Made by a program: the position numbers and the translations under genes. 64,000 bases of DNA from Phlebopus portentosus (taxonomy: Eukaryota > Basidiomycota > Agaricomycetes > Boletales > Boletinellaceae): NCBI GenBank assembly GCA_037892935.1, contig JAYXKI010000002.1, forward strand, positions 2,480,001-2,544,000, given 5' to 3'. Of this stretch, positions 24,701 to 37,048 are shown piece by piece (the first letter of the stretch is position 1; each line of letters opens with the position of its first letter). Below the pieces are notes generated by a model that was not told the DNA's origin, searched no databases, and saw only the letters and a program-made list of their open reading frames with translations.

Positions 24701-26191
24701 GCAGTGAGTATACGATCATCAGCGCGGGAGTCAGTATGGGGAACAGATTCCATGTACGACTCGTCCCGACCACACTCGCCAAGTGACTTCTCCGTTGCAC
24801 CGAGTTCGGCGCATTTCAATAATGGGTTCAGCACAGAGGAATACAGTGGACCGATTCCGAATGAGAAGGGCGAGGTTGTCATGACACGCATGCAAATCGC
24901 TTTGGCACGTACCATTGGAGACTGGCCGCTCTACACCATCATCATCGCCGCTGGGCAGATGCTGAGTGCGACGAGTTTCCAGATCACGCTTTTGTCAGGT
25001 CAAAACTACCAGACTGACCTTCAACTCTACGTACTCGGTGCGATCTTCCTCGTGTCCTCGGTGGTATGGTATGCACTATTCCGTTTGAAGCCGGCAGTCT
25101 ACATACTTTCGGCGCCATGGATGTTCTTCGCTATTGCATTCTTCCTTATCGGTCTACCGGCCGTCTCTTCCGTATTCGACAAGGCCGCCTTTGGGCTCCA
25201 GAGTGCCGCGACTTGGTCATACGCAGTCGCTTCGTCCGCAGCATTCGCCTTCTTCGGTCTCAACTTTGGTGAGGAGGCTGGTGCGGCAACGGAAGTCTGG
25301 ATGTTGCGTGCTTGCATCGTGCAAGGATCCCAGCAGGTTTGGGTAGCCGCATTGTGGTACTGGGGTCACGAACTGAATGGTGAAGAGTCCTCCTCGCCTC
25401 CGTGGTGGGTTGTTCTCTTTTTATGGCCATTGTCCGTGATGAGCTTGGCCTTCGCGTATCTCATGCTTTACGGTCTTCCGGAGTATTATCGCCAAGTCCC
25501 TCCAAAGGTCCCCAACTTCTTGAAGACCCTTTTCCGCCGGAAGCTCGTCCTTTGGTTCCTTGCAGCCGAAATTCTACGCGACTACTGGCTCAGTGGACCC
25601 TATGGTCGTAATTGGTCTTTCCTTTGGAATGTGCCGGTCCCGAAGTGGGTAACGCTCCTGCTCGTCGTGGCCTTCTTCATCCTCATCTGGGGTATCCTAA
25701 TGTGGATTCTGACTTACTTCAGTAAGACGCACACATGGTTATTGCCGGTCTTCGCCGTTGGTTTGGGTGCACCGCGCTGGGCACAGATGCTATGGGGAAC
25801 GTCATCAATTGCCTATTATCTTCCGTGGGCAGGGAAATCTGGACCATATCTCGGAATTTCATTGTGGCTCTGGCTTGGTGTGCTGGATGCGATCCAAGGT
25901 GTTGGTCTCGGTATGATCCTTCTCCAGACGCTGTCCCGTCTCCACGTTTGCGCGACGCTGGCGTTCGCCCAGATGATCGGGTCCATTTGTGTCATGGTTG
26001 CGCGCGCTTCAGCACCGAACCGGATTGGTCCTGCCAGTGTGTTCCCGGATGTCGGTACGTGGGATTTTGACGACGGTATTGCAGAAAGTCCAATTGGGAA
26101 GCCAGCGTTTTGGATTGCGCTTATTTGCCAGCTCATCATCGTTGTCGGCTACTTCTGGTTCTACCGAAAGGAGCAGCTTGCACGACCATAA
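18738..26191 (+). CDS. ags1: cell-wall alpha-1,3-glucan synthase
   Basis: Makes the cell-wall polymer alpha-1,3-glucan at the plasma membrane. Seven exons: 18738–19315, 19379–20362, 20412–21655, 21719–23357, 23414–23700, 23757–24481 and 24545–26191. They total 7,104 nt, exactly 2,367 residues plus stop, the family's usual size. A signal peptide ends near residue 27 (LVAAAPYNE). The extracellular GH13 alpha-amylase-like domain has [11 protein letters not shown] (nucleophile Asp near 320) and [10 protein letters not shown] (Glu near 353). A membrane segment near 1066–1090 leads to the cytosolic GT5 glycogen-synthase-like domain, with [10 protein letters not shown] near 1178 and the EX7E motif EPFGLVAVE near 1547. 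A Ser-rich linker and a multi-spanning domain from about residue 1940 complete the protein; the latter is thought to export the glucan. The frame is intact. Confidence 0.96.
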
Positions 26192-28107
26192 CCTCATCAA
26201 CATTTCGTTTTTTTAAAACAAAAATCTATTTCTTTCCATATTCCCATCTACCTACCCGGTGTTTTGTCCTGCGCATTCAAGGACTTGCATCCTCGTATTG
26301 CATATTCCGGACTTCGGGGTGCTATAGCGGTATTTTTTTACGAGATGCATCCGATTTTGGACTATTTTCTGTTGCGCAGGGGCTCACTTATACGTATTCG
26401 ATAGACAATCATCGACGCTCTCTCTCCCCTTCCGTTTCTTTTCATATAATAGCATACTTTGTCGACCGCTCCCGAGATCTCTGTAATTATCGACCTGTAG
26501 ACACGTCACGTTCCTTTCCAAACTGTTTCTCCTTTTTTTTTCTTCGTCGTTTTCTTGGTTTTGTCGAGCGCTTTGTGCATGGTATATCTCGGACGGACAA
26601 CTCGAAATACTCTTTCCCTTCTCCTTTCCCCTTCCCTACCCTCTATATCTTTTTCAATGGACACGACGAAGTTGAAATGATCACCATATTTTATTAGACG
26701 TACATAATTGCTAGCAACAGTACCAGAGAAATCTATGGCATTTCTGAAGTTTGAATTCTAGAACGTGTCCTGTCTGCATAAGAATACTTTGAGATGTGTC
26801 TGCATGGTAGGGTGCTTTATGTCTTCATGTAACATTCGTTCGAGATGCGTCTGCACGCCAGCGAATACGGGTACCAAGAGTAATTCATTGTGAACTGATA
26901 TTGGATCTTTCGGAACGTCAAGCTGACTATATATATAGGAATATAACTCGAGCGCAAACTTTCAAGAAGGCACTACGTAGTACCACGTAGGCTTCGAAAC
27001 TTGGCGAGCATAAATGTCAGGATTGTACTGAAATTAGAAATGTAAGTGATACAAGGTCTCATCTATCTGTGACGTATATCTGATGGCCTTCTACTGTCAA
27101 TGCTAATGACCATCAATAAGTACGTATCTTATCATTCTTGATCCAGTGCTATTGCATCAGTACTAGTTACATGTAGCAGCTGCGTATGAAAGAGACTATC
27201 TTGCCGTACAGTGAGTACCAGTGGGAGTGTCACAAATAATATGGTGACAAATAATCGTGCTCTTTCTTCTAGTCTTACCGAGAGTCGGACATCTTGTCGC
27301 GAGTAAACTAAACTCTAATTTCAATGGAACGCGTAAACAAACCAAAACAACGCGTACGCTACCGGATTCTAGTCCGAGTCCAGCCAAGCAAAGGAGAAGC
27401 ATCGTAAGCAAAAGCTACGTATATACTATACGGATCTCGATAGCGAAGTAATCGAGGGTGAAAAGAAACCTCATGACTTGCCATTTTTTGTTCACATGTT
27501 CAACGGAATCGAGGGTAAGAATCGATTATGCAGGCCCGGGTGAGACATCTAACCCTCGTATTTTTCGCGCTAAGTGGACAGCTTCTGGCTGGGGGCACAA
27601 AGAGATATCGAGATACGACGAGTTGGTGGATGGAATCCATGCTTGCTCGTTCTCAAGCTACCAATGGGATGTCGGGTTGTGTCGGAAAGAAGGACAGATA
27701 AAAGAGACAGGAAAAGAAGAGTGCTTAGCAAGGAGCGCCGGGGCTGGGCGTCCGTGAAAATGAATAGAGAAGAAATGGAGTATCTTGATTCTATTGGTGA
27801 ATTGGAGACGGAGACGAATCGAGTTTGAGGAGACGAGGCAAGTGATATTCAGGTGACCAGGAATATCGTCGGAAGGGCTTGTGCAGAGCAGACTGCCCTG
27901 GATATCTCGCCGAATCGCGTCCCGAGAAGTCGCGATGCGCGTCACGCGGAAGCGGAAGTCTGGGGTAAACTGAATAAAATTACCGTATGTGGCTAGACAA
28001 TACCCGAATTGGGCACTTGGGGTAAGCAAAGAAAGTGCAGTAATAATGATAAAAGGGGAGAAGCTTGATGGATTGATGGGTTCGCAGGGTTCGCAGACAG
28101 AGTTCCC
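26192..28107. other. intergenic, glucan synthase 3' end to adh promoter
   Basis: The first few hundred bases are T-rich and probably 3' UTR. The rest has no recognisable gene; open frames at 27,196–28,029 overlap on both strands without domains. The last 100 bp include a TATA-like gataaaagg at about 28,049, which fits the alcohol dehydrogenase promoter. Confidence 0.4.
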
Positions 28108-29645
28108 ATGGCTGCTGTTCCTGTTCGCGCCTGCTCCCGTGTCACAACCGCTATAAATACGAGCGCATACACCTTCTGTCGCTCTTCACCGCGCCTTCAC
28201 TCTCTTATCCAAAGAGCATCTTTGAGTCCATCATCATCTCGCAACTTCTCCACCACTTTTAGTAGAACAATGCCGGTTCTCGCAGGTGTATCCATTCCCA
28301 ACGTACAGACCGCTGCCGTCGTGCCCAAGATCGGCGGAGACATCGAGATTCGCAAGCAGTACCCAGTCAAGTCCCCGAAGGAATTGAAGCCCGGCGAATG
28401 CCTCGTTAAGCTCTCGCATACCGGTGTCTGCCACACCGACTTGCACGCCAAGAAGGGCGACTGGCCAATCCCGCCCATCAACCCGCTCGTCGGCGGACAC
28501 GAGGGCGTTGGTGAAGTCGTCGCTATCGGCGAGAACACAGCGAACTCTCCGGTGAAGCTCGGCGACAGGGTCGGGATCAAATGGCTCGCTAACTCCTGCC
28601 TGGATTGCGAGTTCTGCCGACAGGGCGCGGAGCCGAGTAAGTTGACCCCCATCGTCTTGTCGCACCTCTTCGGTCCGATAAAGTCGAAAGCGAGCATATG
28701 CTGATTTTCATTTCCGCTTATTAGATTGCGTCAATGCGCAGTTGAGCGGATATACCGTGGACGGAACATTCGCCCAATATGCCGTGTCTTTTGTACACCA
28801 TGTTACTCCGATTCCGGCCAACCTCGATAGCGCTGGAGCGGCGTCCATTCTTTGCGCTGTACGTTGTTTTTGTTTGATCCTCGGTGTAGATAAGATAAGA
28901 TAAGATCGGACTTGCTGATTGATTTTCGATTTATTTCAGGGTGTGACCGTGTACAAGGCGCTCAAGAACAGCGAAGCCAGAGTTGGCAATTACGTTGTCA
29001 TTCCCGGTGCTGGTGGAGGACTCGGTCACTTGGGTAAGCACATCATTCTTCTCGATGCGCATAATTCGAGCATTGAACGGATTTTCCTTCTCTAGCCGTC
29101 CAATATGCACATGCGATGGGTCTCCGCGTGATCGCCATCGATACTGGTGCCGACAAGGAGAAGCTCGTCAAGAAACTCGGCGCCGAGTCGTGGATTGACT
29201 TCAAGACGACGAAGGATCTCGTTGGTGACGTCATAGCCGCATCCGGCGGTGTCGGTGCACATGCTTCTATCGTCGTCGCAGCGCACCCGAGCGCATACGA
29301 ACAGGCAGTCGACTACCTCCGTCCGACGGGCGTGCTCGTCGTTGTCGGTCTCCCGAACGCACCATTGGGCGCGAACGTGTTCTGGACGGTGTTCAAGTCG
29401 ATCAAGATTGTGGGAAGCTACGTCGGGAACAGGCAGGATGCCATTGAGGCGCTCGACATTGCGTCGGCCGGCAAGGTTAAGGTTGAGTACGCTCTGAAGG
29501 ACCTTTCGGACCTTAAGGAGTACGCACGCGTTCTTTTTTTTTTTTGGTCTGGTAAAATTGATTTTCTGATCGGGGGTGTTACAGAGTCTACGAAGGCTTG
29601 GAGAAGGGCATTGTCGCAGGACGTGTCGTCCTCTCGGTCCACTAA
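28108..29645 (+). CDS. zinc-dependent alcohol dehydrogenase with N-terminal presequence
   Basis: Interconverts ethanol and acetaldehyde with NAD. Five exons (28108–28636, 28725–28858, 28940–29033, 29096–29519, 29585–29645) sum to 413 residues in perfect frame. Catalytic zinc ligands are visible in GVCHTD and GGHEGVGEV. The structural zinc cluster is CLDCEFC plus the Cys of PNCVNAQ, split by intron 1. The nucleotide-binding glycine motif is GAGGGLGHL. It ends GIVAGRVVLSVH, the classic fungal ADH C-terminus. The first 54 residues are Ser/Arg-rich with almost no acids (RVTTAINTSAYTF, RNFSTTFSRT) and look like a mitochondrial presequence. Met55 starts the conserved 359-residue enzyme, so dual targeting from two start codons is possible. 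Intron 4 contains an 11-base T run. Confidence 0.92.
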
Positions 29646-30322
29646 ACGCGGGATCTTTTCCGCCCCCACTGATTTCAACGCTTCAAGGACGCGCGTCTTT
29701 CTTCGCCCAACTCTTCCTTGAGTTTCTCTTTCGTTTTCACCATTTTCTCCAGAAAGGAAAACAGCAGCAAATCATCAAATGTGTAGAAGTTGTGTACTAA
29801 AAAAGCTCGATCGGATAAAAACAACTATGGCGCGGTGTAGTGTATTTCTATGTAGGTAGGCAATTGGCATTTAGGGATTTGGATTGCATGTTATGGTTAT
29901 GGTATGGTAGAGTAGAGTAGAGAGGTACGCGTAGGATGTCGGTATAATCGCTGTAGATAGTCGTAGTGTAGTAGTAGTCGTGTAGGCGATGAAAATCTTT
30001 CAGAAAAGTCATTGATTTTTACTCCATCTTGCCTTCTGAAGAAGGTGTTAAAATCTGTTGTTTTTGATATCGATCGATATCGGAGTGTGCGGCCGGAAGA
30101 TCTAGACCGTAGATCTAGACCGTAGAATAATTCCGAAATGATGCGTCGGTCGGTGCAAGCGAGCGCGTTCGGAGAAGAGCCCAAGCAGTCCTAGCGTACA
30201 TGTGGCATGCATGCTGAGCCGGCGGCCGACGACAACAGGGATCGTTTTCGAGGTTCGCTCGCAAGCCGATTTTCATATTCTGCTTTTTTCTGATGCCGGG
30301 CGGCTGTGAGTCTCTGTGAGTA
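29646..30322. other. adh 3' region and spacer
   Basis: Probable adh 3' UTR followed by spacer. A short tandem agatctagaccgt occurs twice near 30,098–30,125. The end of the region carries one copy of the 10-bp target duplication of the neighbouring element. No gene seen. Confidence 0.45.
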
Positions 30323-30988
30323 GGACCCCCGGCAATCCTGATAGATGCCTGTTGCGAAAATTGGCTCTCATGGCCGGATCGTTCCGGGCGCTAAAGCGCC
30401 CGTGATGGCCGGATTGGCATGAGCCTATGTGGATTTGGGTCCATTATGGCCGGATTTTCGGCACAGGCCTCCAAAACTGGGGATCAGCATCCCGATTTGG
30501 ATATTTTTCGGATTTCCCATGAATTTATGCATGTAGAGGCGAGAACTGACAATGTAAATGTACTATACGGAATGAACTACATCTACTCTCTTTTCTTCAA
30601 GTCAAGCATAAGATTTGGTTTGGTTTGAGTTGAGACACAAGATTTCGTAATCTTGAAAACTAAGACTTATATTCTCTATTACACGGTCCAATACAAAAAC
30701 TATATATGGTCAGCTACTCCCACACCTCCTTGTTTATGTCGCAGCCACATAGTATAACTGCCCGAATTGGGCAGGCTAGGCTGACCAATAACTCCGGATC
30801 ACCACACCTATCAGACCCTCCCATGGCCGGATTATCGCGCAGACCCGGGTCCCATGGCCGGATTATTGCACAGGCCTACATCCATTTTTGCGGCCCAAAT
30901 GGCCGGGAACGCCACAGGCCTAAGGGCCAAAATTCGGCTCCTCATGACCGGATCGAGCACAGGCATCTATCAGGATTGCCGGGGGTCC
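30323..30988. mobile_element. non-autonomous Mutator-like element (MITE/MULE-type)
   Basis: A 666-bp unit with perfect 30-bp terminal inverted repeats: 30323–30352 begins GGACCCCCGG and 30959–30988 is its exact reverse complement. It is flanked by identical 10-bp direct repeats TCTGTGAGTA at 30313–30322 and 30989–30998, the target duplication. Duplications of 9–11 bp are the Mutator-superfamily signature. There is no transposase ORF, so movement would need a partner elsewhere. The interior holds about seven copies of an ATGGCCGGAT-like motif (near 30370, 30404, 30446, 30823, 30851, 30899, 30948), mostly in direct orientation. Confidence 0.85.
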
Positions 30989-32219
30989 TCTGTGAGTACG
31001 GTATGATGTGTACTAAAGTTCCCTTTCTTTTCCGAGACTGAAGTTGTCGTCTGCGTCTGTTGTATTAATTACATAATACTTGCTTGCTTGCTTATATCGG
31101 AAGCAAATGTATAATGTAGGCAGTATCGGAGCTGCGCGCCGGGCATGATCAGGTCAGAATCGATGATGGTTGGGGTTTTTCGCTCGGTTTGTTTTCATTG
31201 TCTATTTCATTCTCTATTTCATTTTCTCGAAAGAACCTCTTTCTAGGTCAATGAAGAAACAACCTTCAGACGGGGAAATGAACCCGCGAGTGCTAGGGCA
31301 CCGCTAACGCACCCGGATCGACAGGGAAGAGCCGGAGATGGTGGTCTTGGTGATGTGATGCAAGCAAACAAACAATTCGAATTCGAATCTTTTGTTGTTT
31401 TCCTTCGAACTAGCCTTGTAGAGTGGAGTGAGTGTCGACGACGCTGCTTTATCCCGCCCCGAGTGCGTCCGGTTCCGAGGGGAATTGGCCGCCGTCGTTG
31501 TTGCTGCAATGTGTGTGCTGATGAATATATAAGCCCCTTATGTGTGCTCCACATTTCGCGCTCCTTTTTTTGCTGCGGTATTTCGTACCCGCCGACTCCA
31601 TCACTCGCTCTCTCTGCTTTTCGCTCTCGTTCACTGACTCAACTCTCCCTCTCCTTGAAAGACACCGACGACGCGTCGTGGTAACGCGCACTCTTATCCC
31701 CGTCGGGCGCTCATTTTTCTATTACTTTCTTGGTCGATCCATCCCGGCCCTGCCATTGACGCAGTTGGTTGCGTCACCGTTGGCTGTCGGTAATCTAGCA
31801 GACGCGGAGAGTGGTTCATCCCGAACGTGCTCGGCTTCCACCCGAGTTGAAGTGCTGCGGACGCCTCACTCACGCCTCCTTAAGCCCGTGTCCTTAACTG
31901 CTATTAGAACTTCAACTCCTATCTATCTACTGCACAGCTCTACATATCTTAAGATCGTATCTCACTGTCAGTCTTAAACTTCCCCTGCTTGTGAAGAGGA
32001 CGGGGAATTGGCTGACGCTCTCTCTTGAAGTTGCCCGCCAACATTTGGGTCCAGTCTGTTCGTTTCATTTGCTATTTCTACTACGATACACCTGTTCAAT
32101 CGGTGTGCGACTCGACTGGCCTACGTTTCTACAACTTATCCCTGCTCCCCCCTTCCCTCGGGCAGCTGAACGTCAAACCTAACCTCCTGGGATCTCCTAA
32201 ATTCCTGAAGCGCGGAGTA
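30989..32219. promoter_or_regulatory. upstream region of the ferric reductase gene
   Basis: No recognisable gene. Contains TTGC tetranucleotide repeats near 31,080 and pyrimidine-rich sequence from about 31,550, with TATA-like tatataag at about 31,525, a plausible promoter with a long leader of about 650 bp. Confidence 0.35.
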
Positions 32220-35200
32220 ATGACGGTCGATGCGCTCTCTCGGTACCATGCCCTCACGTTCGCTCTCCTCGGCGTATCCGCCATCCCTTCCGTTTTCGCT
32301 GCTTCCTCATCTTCATCGACAGCCCAGCCTGCAAATCCAACGGCACCAAACTACGTAGACGACGTGACATGGCTCACGGGCTATCTCACAATCCACTCCC
32401 TCTCCGTCAACAGCTACGCCTACATGTTCCTCTTCTGGTTCGGCGTCGCACTCGTCTTCTTCGGGCTCTCCTGGGCGACTTGGACGGGGATGCGCGCGAC
32501 TTCGCTAGGAGCGCGATGGAACAAGTGGGCGCTGAGGCGGAGAACGTGGAGGAAGAAGCATACGCTCAAGGCCATCGAGGAGGAAGCGAGGAAGAAGGGC
32601 GTCCCCGTGTCGGCTGTACATCGTCAGCCGAAATCTCTGCCTAGCAACGCGCAGATTATGACTGCGACCGTGCTCGTTATCGTCACCCTCGTCATATGCT
32701 TCGTCGGACCTGATTACATCAATCCAGACCTTCCGTTATTCGACTTCTCCGGGTCCTCCTCATCTTCAGTAGTAGTAGTTCGAGTTCGGGCTCGACGACG
32801 AAGAAAGCGCGATTAACGGCGCCGATAAACGACCAGACTATGAATGCCTTCATTGCGCATTACAACATCCAAAAATCATGGTGGACGTCCGCGGCGCGGA
32901 CAGGCGGAGTAGCGTTCGCGCTTTTCCCGCTCGTCGTAGCTTTTGCGCTCAAATCCCCGCCCTTTGCGATCTTCGGTATACCGGGCTTAGTGCAGTTCGG
33001 ACACGACAAGACTATTCGCCTGCATAGATATGTGGGACGCTTGATTTATTTCGTTACGCTCCTGCATGTCCTGTTCTGGGTTGTGCAGGTTTTGAAGGAT
33101 AGGAGGGAGTTGACGGGCGAGCTTGTCTTCGCGTATGTATGGAAGTATCAGAAGTTCCGTTTTGCGTGGGTGGTAAGTATCATACCGCTATCTTTCGATA
33201 ATTGGGATATATGACCACTAACGTCCGGTGAATCTCCCGCGCAGGCCTTCCTCTCGATGACAATCCTGATGATCTTCTCCCTCGACTGCATACGTACACC
33301 ACATTACGAGCTTTTCTATATCGTTCACATCGTCTTCACGCCGATGACCATCATATTCTCCGCCTTGCATCATCCACAGCGAGGCTGCTGGGCCTGGTGT
33401 GCAGCTGCTCTTGCGCTGTGGGCGGGCGAGCGCCTTTGGCGCGCGTTTTGGTGGTGCTATGTGAATGGGATTTTCGGCATTAAGCGGAAGAAGAACGTTG
33501 GTGTAGGAAGTATTAGCCCGTATACGTATCACACTGGGTTGAATGAGAAGGAGGGTATGTCTGCTGGTGCTGGTGCTGGTGTTGCTGGCGCTGGGAATCG
33601 ACCCAGTGCGCCTTCGCGGGGGAGCACTGTGACTCTTATAAACTCCACTAACCCGGTGAAAGAGAGCTTCGACGGGAAGCAGTTGCGCCAGGAGAACGAG
33701 GACGAGCAGTATGAGATGAACGCTCTGCGTGCGCCTGCACCGCGGCGTCTTGGTGCTCCAGACATTGGTGCTGCTCTGGGCCTGGGAAATGAAACGATTA
33801 TGCGCATACGCCGAACCAGAGTGGGCCTCCGTCGACGTTTGGCGCGTCGTCGGAGAGCCTTGCGTATGGGAGTACACATGAAGACGGACCGACGCCGACG
33901 CCTGGAGAGCTTATCGAGCTGGCGCACGTGCAGACTGGGAATAGTGGGAGCTCGACTCCGGCGCGTGGTATGCCTTTGCAGATTCAGACTGCACATGCCC
34001 CGACTCTGGCTTACCCGCCTCAGGCGCACCCGCGCTTCGCTTCTGCTCAGTCACCCGGTGCTGGGCCCGGACCGCGTTCAGCGACTGCTCGTCACCAGCA
34101 GCAGCAGCAGCAGCATCAGTTTCAACCTCATTTGCCGAAGACGACTTTCCGACATGCGCGGTATGTTCCCCCTCCTGGTTTCGCACTGGCTACGCTCCTG
34201 CCAGGGAGGACGATACGTCTGCGCCTCGTCACTCCGGGGTACCAAACCTGGGCACCGGGACAACACTTCCTCATTGGCATCCCGGCAGTATCCCGCTTCA
34301 CGACGCACCCGTTCTCAGTAGCGAGCGTGTGCGACGAACAAGCGGCGCTGCACGCTGATCCCGATACTGCCTCGGAAGACGGGAACGGGAATATGAAGAA
34401 GATCGTACGCGCCGAAGCCGGGCGGGAAGCCGTCTTTTTCGTCCGCGCGAAGAAGGGGTGGACGAAAAGGCTGTGGGATTTGGTCTCGTCGTTACAATCT
34501 CAAGGGCTCGCGTCCGCACCGGGTGAAGACCTCCCGGAGGGGTATTCGCCACCGCTAGCGCAGGGAAGTCGTACACCCGGCGTCGTCCTCCGCGCGCTCG
34601 TCGACGGGCCCTTCGGGACTGCAGGCCGGACGAAGTGGGGGAAGTACTCGAGCGTGTTCATCATTGCGGGCGGCTCGGGCGTCGCCTTCGGCTTGAGCGT
34701 GCTCGAGTATGTGTGCCTTTGCATTGCTGGGCGGGATGGTCGGTTCTTGGGTGGATACCCTGGTGGATGGGGTGTTGGGCCCAAGGGAGCGTGGCTCACA
34801 CAGCGCGTGAGGTTCGTCTGGCTTGTTAGAGAGTACGCGCATATTCAGGTTCGTTTTCACTATTCCTTTTTTTTTTTACCCCTTCGATGTGCTGATTCGT
34901 GCTAAATTCTAATTTGTTTTGCAGTGGTGTGTAGGCTCGCTCAGACGATGTTTGCAAATCGTCCCGACAGACGCGCTTGAGCTCAACATCTTCGTGACGA
35001 ATCATCGACCCCCACAGAGCTCGGTATCTCGCCAACCAGCGCTTTTCCCAGCGCCAGCACGGAGGGACGAGATGACCTTACAGACGATGGACACCTGAAG
35101 CCTCCCGCCCCGCGCTTCTTCGCCGGTAGACCCGGTGGATCTCCAAATAACAATCGTAAATCGTCCACTTCACCGCTCGCTTCGGAAGAGTCGCTTGCGG

Positions 35201-36314
35201 CCGACGCATCTGTCGATAGTATCGTCGACTCGTATTTCGAGGGCCACGACGGCCGTGGAGTCGAGTATGGGACGAGCGAGCTCGGGCACGAGACGCACCT
35301 GCTTGATTATACGAATTTCGACGGGGACGATGATACGCCTATGCCGGGCGAGCATCGGCTTTCGAGGAGGATTATTAAGGAGAGTAAGACTCGCCGTGCG
35401 TTGTCGAGGAAGCGCGATAGTGCGATTCGCGCGAAGAAAGAGCTGGAGGAGAGGGTGAAGGCTGGAGGATACTTTGGCCAGCCGAAGTCACCGGATGAGG
35501 AGCAGGATGCTTATGGTGGGAATTGTGAATGGGAATAATAACAATATTAATAATCGGAGTTCTATGCACTCGACTGCGCCGCTCCTCTCTGGAGACAGTG
35601 TGCAGGGCGTCTCGCCCATCTCGATGCACTCGCTCTCTCCGATAGATCACTATCCCAATTCTCGTGCGCAATTCCCGCCTCCGTCGGCTTTTACGTCCTT
35701 CGGTGCCAGCGCGAATGAATTATCGTCATCCTCATCCTCGTCGAATAGGCGGGATCGGGGGTTATCAGTTGGCTCAACGATGAGCTCGTCGACTCTGAAA
35801 TCGCCAAACACTTCGACGCCTTCCCTCACTCTCTCCGGAGGGGGACCCCCCAACATCCGCTGGGCACCAACGCCAGCACTCACACCGACATCAACATCGG
35901 ACACACTCTCGCCGTGGTCCGGCTCGAGCGCGAGCGGCGCGCTGGGCTCCGGGCTGGCGATCGACCCGCAGGAGGCGTTCGACCTGCAGATCGTCTCCGA
36001 GTGGGCGCGGCCCGGGAAACCGAAGCTGGGGAAGATACTGGCGGATGAAGTCGAGTGTGCGAAGGGGCGGTCGCTGTTGCTTGTATGTTTATATTCTCTT
36101 TTTACCTTTCTCCCTCTCCCTCCCTCCCTCTCTCTCTCTTCCTTTTTTTTTAAAAAAAAGGAAAAACTGATAGATTTTTTGTGTAGGCTGCGGACCGACC
36201 TCGCTCAACGCGCTCATGCGGAAGTACATCACGCAGCAGATCGACCCCTCGCGCGTCGCTCGTGGCGACATGCGCGGCTCTATCGACTTCATCGCGGAAG
36301 ATTTTGAATATTGA
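32220..36314 (+). pseudogene. ferric reductase (FRE family), frame interrupted; possibly assembly errors
   Basis: Plasma-membrane flavocytochrome that reduces extracellular Fe(III)/Cu(II) before uptake. A signal-like start (MTVDALSRYHALTFALLGVS) precedes the transmembrane haem domain with paired histidines (LHRYVGRLIYFVTLLHVLFW, ELFYIVHIVFTP). The FAD-binding TTHPFSVAS, the NAD(P)H-binding GGSGVAFGLSVLE and the C-terminal CGPTSLNALMRKY follow, ending in DFIAEDFEY. Introns at 33173–33244 and 34849–34924 are clean. The model needs extra frame changes near 32,770, 33,795, 35,015, 35,510 and at the last intron donor (about 36,080). All fall in low-complexity linkers or at a splice edge, never inside a domain. 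I list it as a pseudogene because the frame is broken as written; sequencing indels are an equally good explanation. Confidence 0.7.
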
Positions 36315-37048
36315 CACATTCCATAAAATGGCAATGGCACCTTTCGTTCCTTTTTTTTCTTCTTCCTTTATTTTGCATTTTTCTCTCAATTTGCGCTATC
36401 GACACAAGTAAGTAAGCACATCATCCCCCTCCTCGCCTCGGAAGAACGCAAACAATTAATACTGGTACATGCATAAATACGTACGTACATACATAATAGT
36501 AGGATAGTAGTAAAACAGACTCATATTGGAAGGAAGGATAGTTGTATTATTCTACATAGGGGCTTTTCACAGAGGTCGTTTCTTCTTTCTTTTATTTCGT
36601 CTTGTCTTTTTATCTTTATACACATTTTTTCTTGGATGGGTGGGGACTCTCTTCTTCTTTTGGTTCGAGCTGGGTTGATTCTCAGGCGATTTTTTTGTCC
36701 ATCCTGTGCCTCTGGGAGGTTTGCTGTGCTTTTCTTTTCTTTTTCTTTTCTTAAGCTTGCTTTGATAGTACTTGCGTTCGGTGTGTTCGTACGTTTGCTT
36801 TTGTTGCGTATAGACGCGAACTTTTTTTGCCCCGATGTCGAGGGGAGTGAGTACTGGTTGAGGCTCATCGTGTTATTGATGCAACGAGTTCGAAGGCTCG
36901 TCTCATATGTAAGTAAGTAAGTGTGAGTACACGCAAATGAATGAATATATTTTCCGAGTCGACGTTGCATGCAGGTATTACATGTATGAAAAAGGCAGTA
37001 ATATACAGTACAGATTAACTACACTAAGACAGACCCGACACACGGTAA
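36315..37048. other. spacer between convergent ferric reductase and kinase genes
   Basis: T-rich with long pyrimidine runs, probably the overlapping 3' UTRs of the two flanking genes. The 149-codon minus-strand frame here is Lys-rich low complexity and not credible as a gene. Confidence 0.45.

Noticed and set aside
31255..31330. tRNA-like segment on the minus strand (GGGTTCATTTCCCC resembling a T-arm)
   Set aside because: The T-stem does not pair fully and no acceptor stem or anticodon arm could be folded around it; at most a degenerate tRNA fragment.
35474..36307. separate gene downstream of the ferric reductase
   Set aside because: The frame carries the reductase C-terminal motifs (GKPKLGKILADE) and belongs to the same gene after a 1-nt frame change.
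36521..36970. 149-codon minus-strand ORF between ferric reductase and kinase
   Set aside because: Lys/Arg low-complexity read-through of T-rich 3' UTR sequence on the other strand; no domain, no splice logic.
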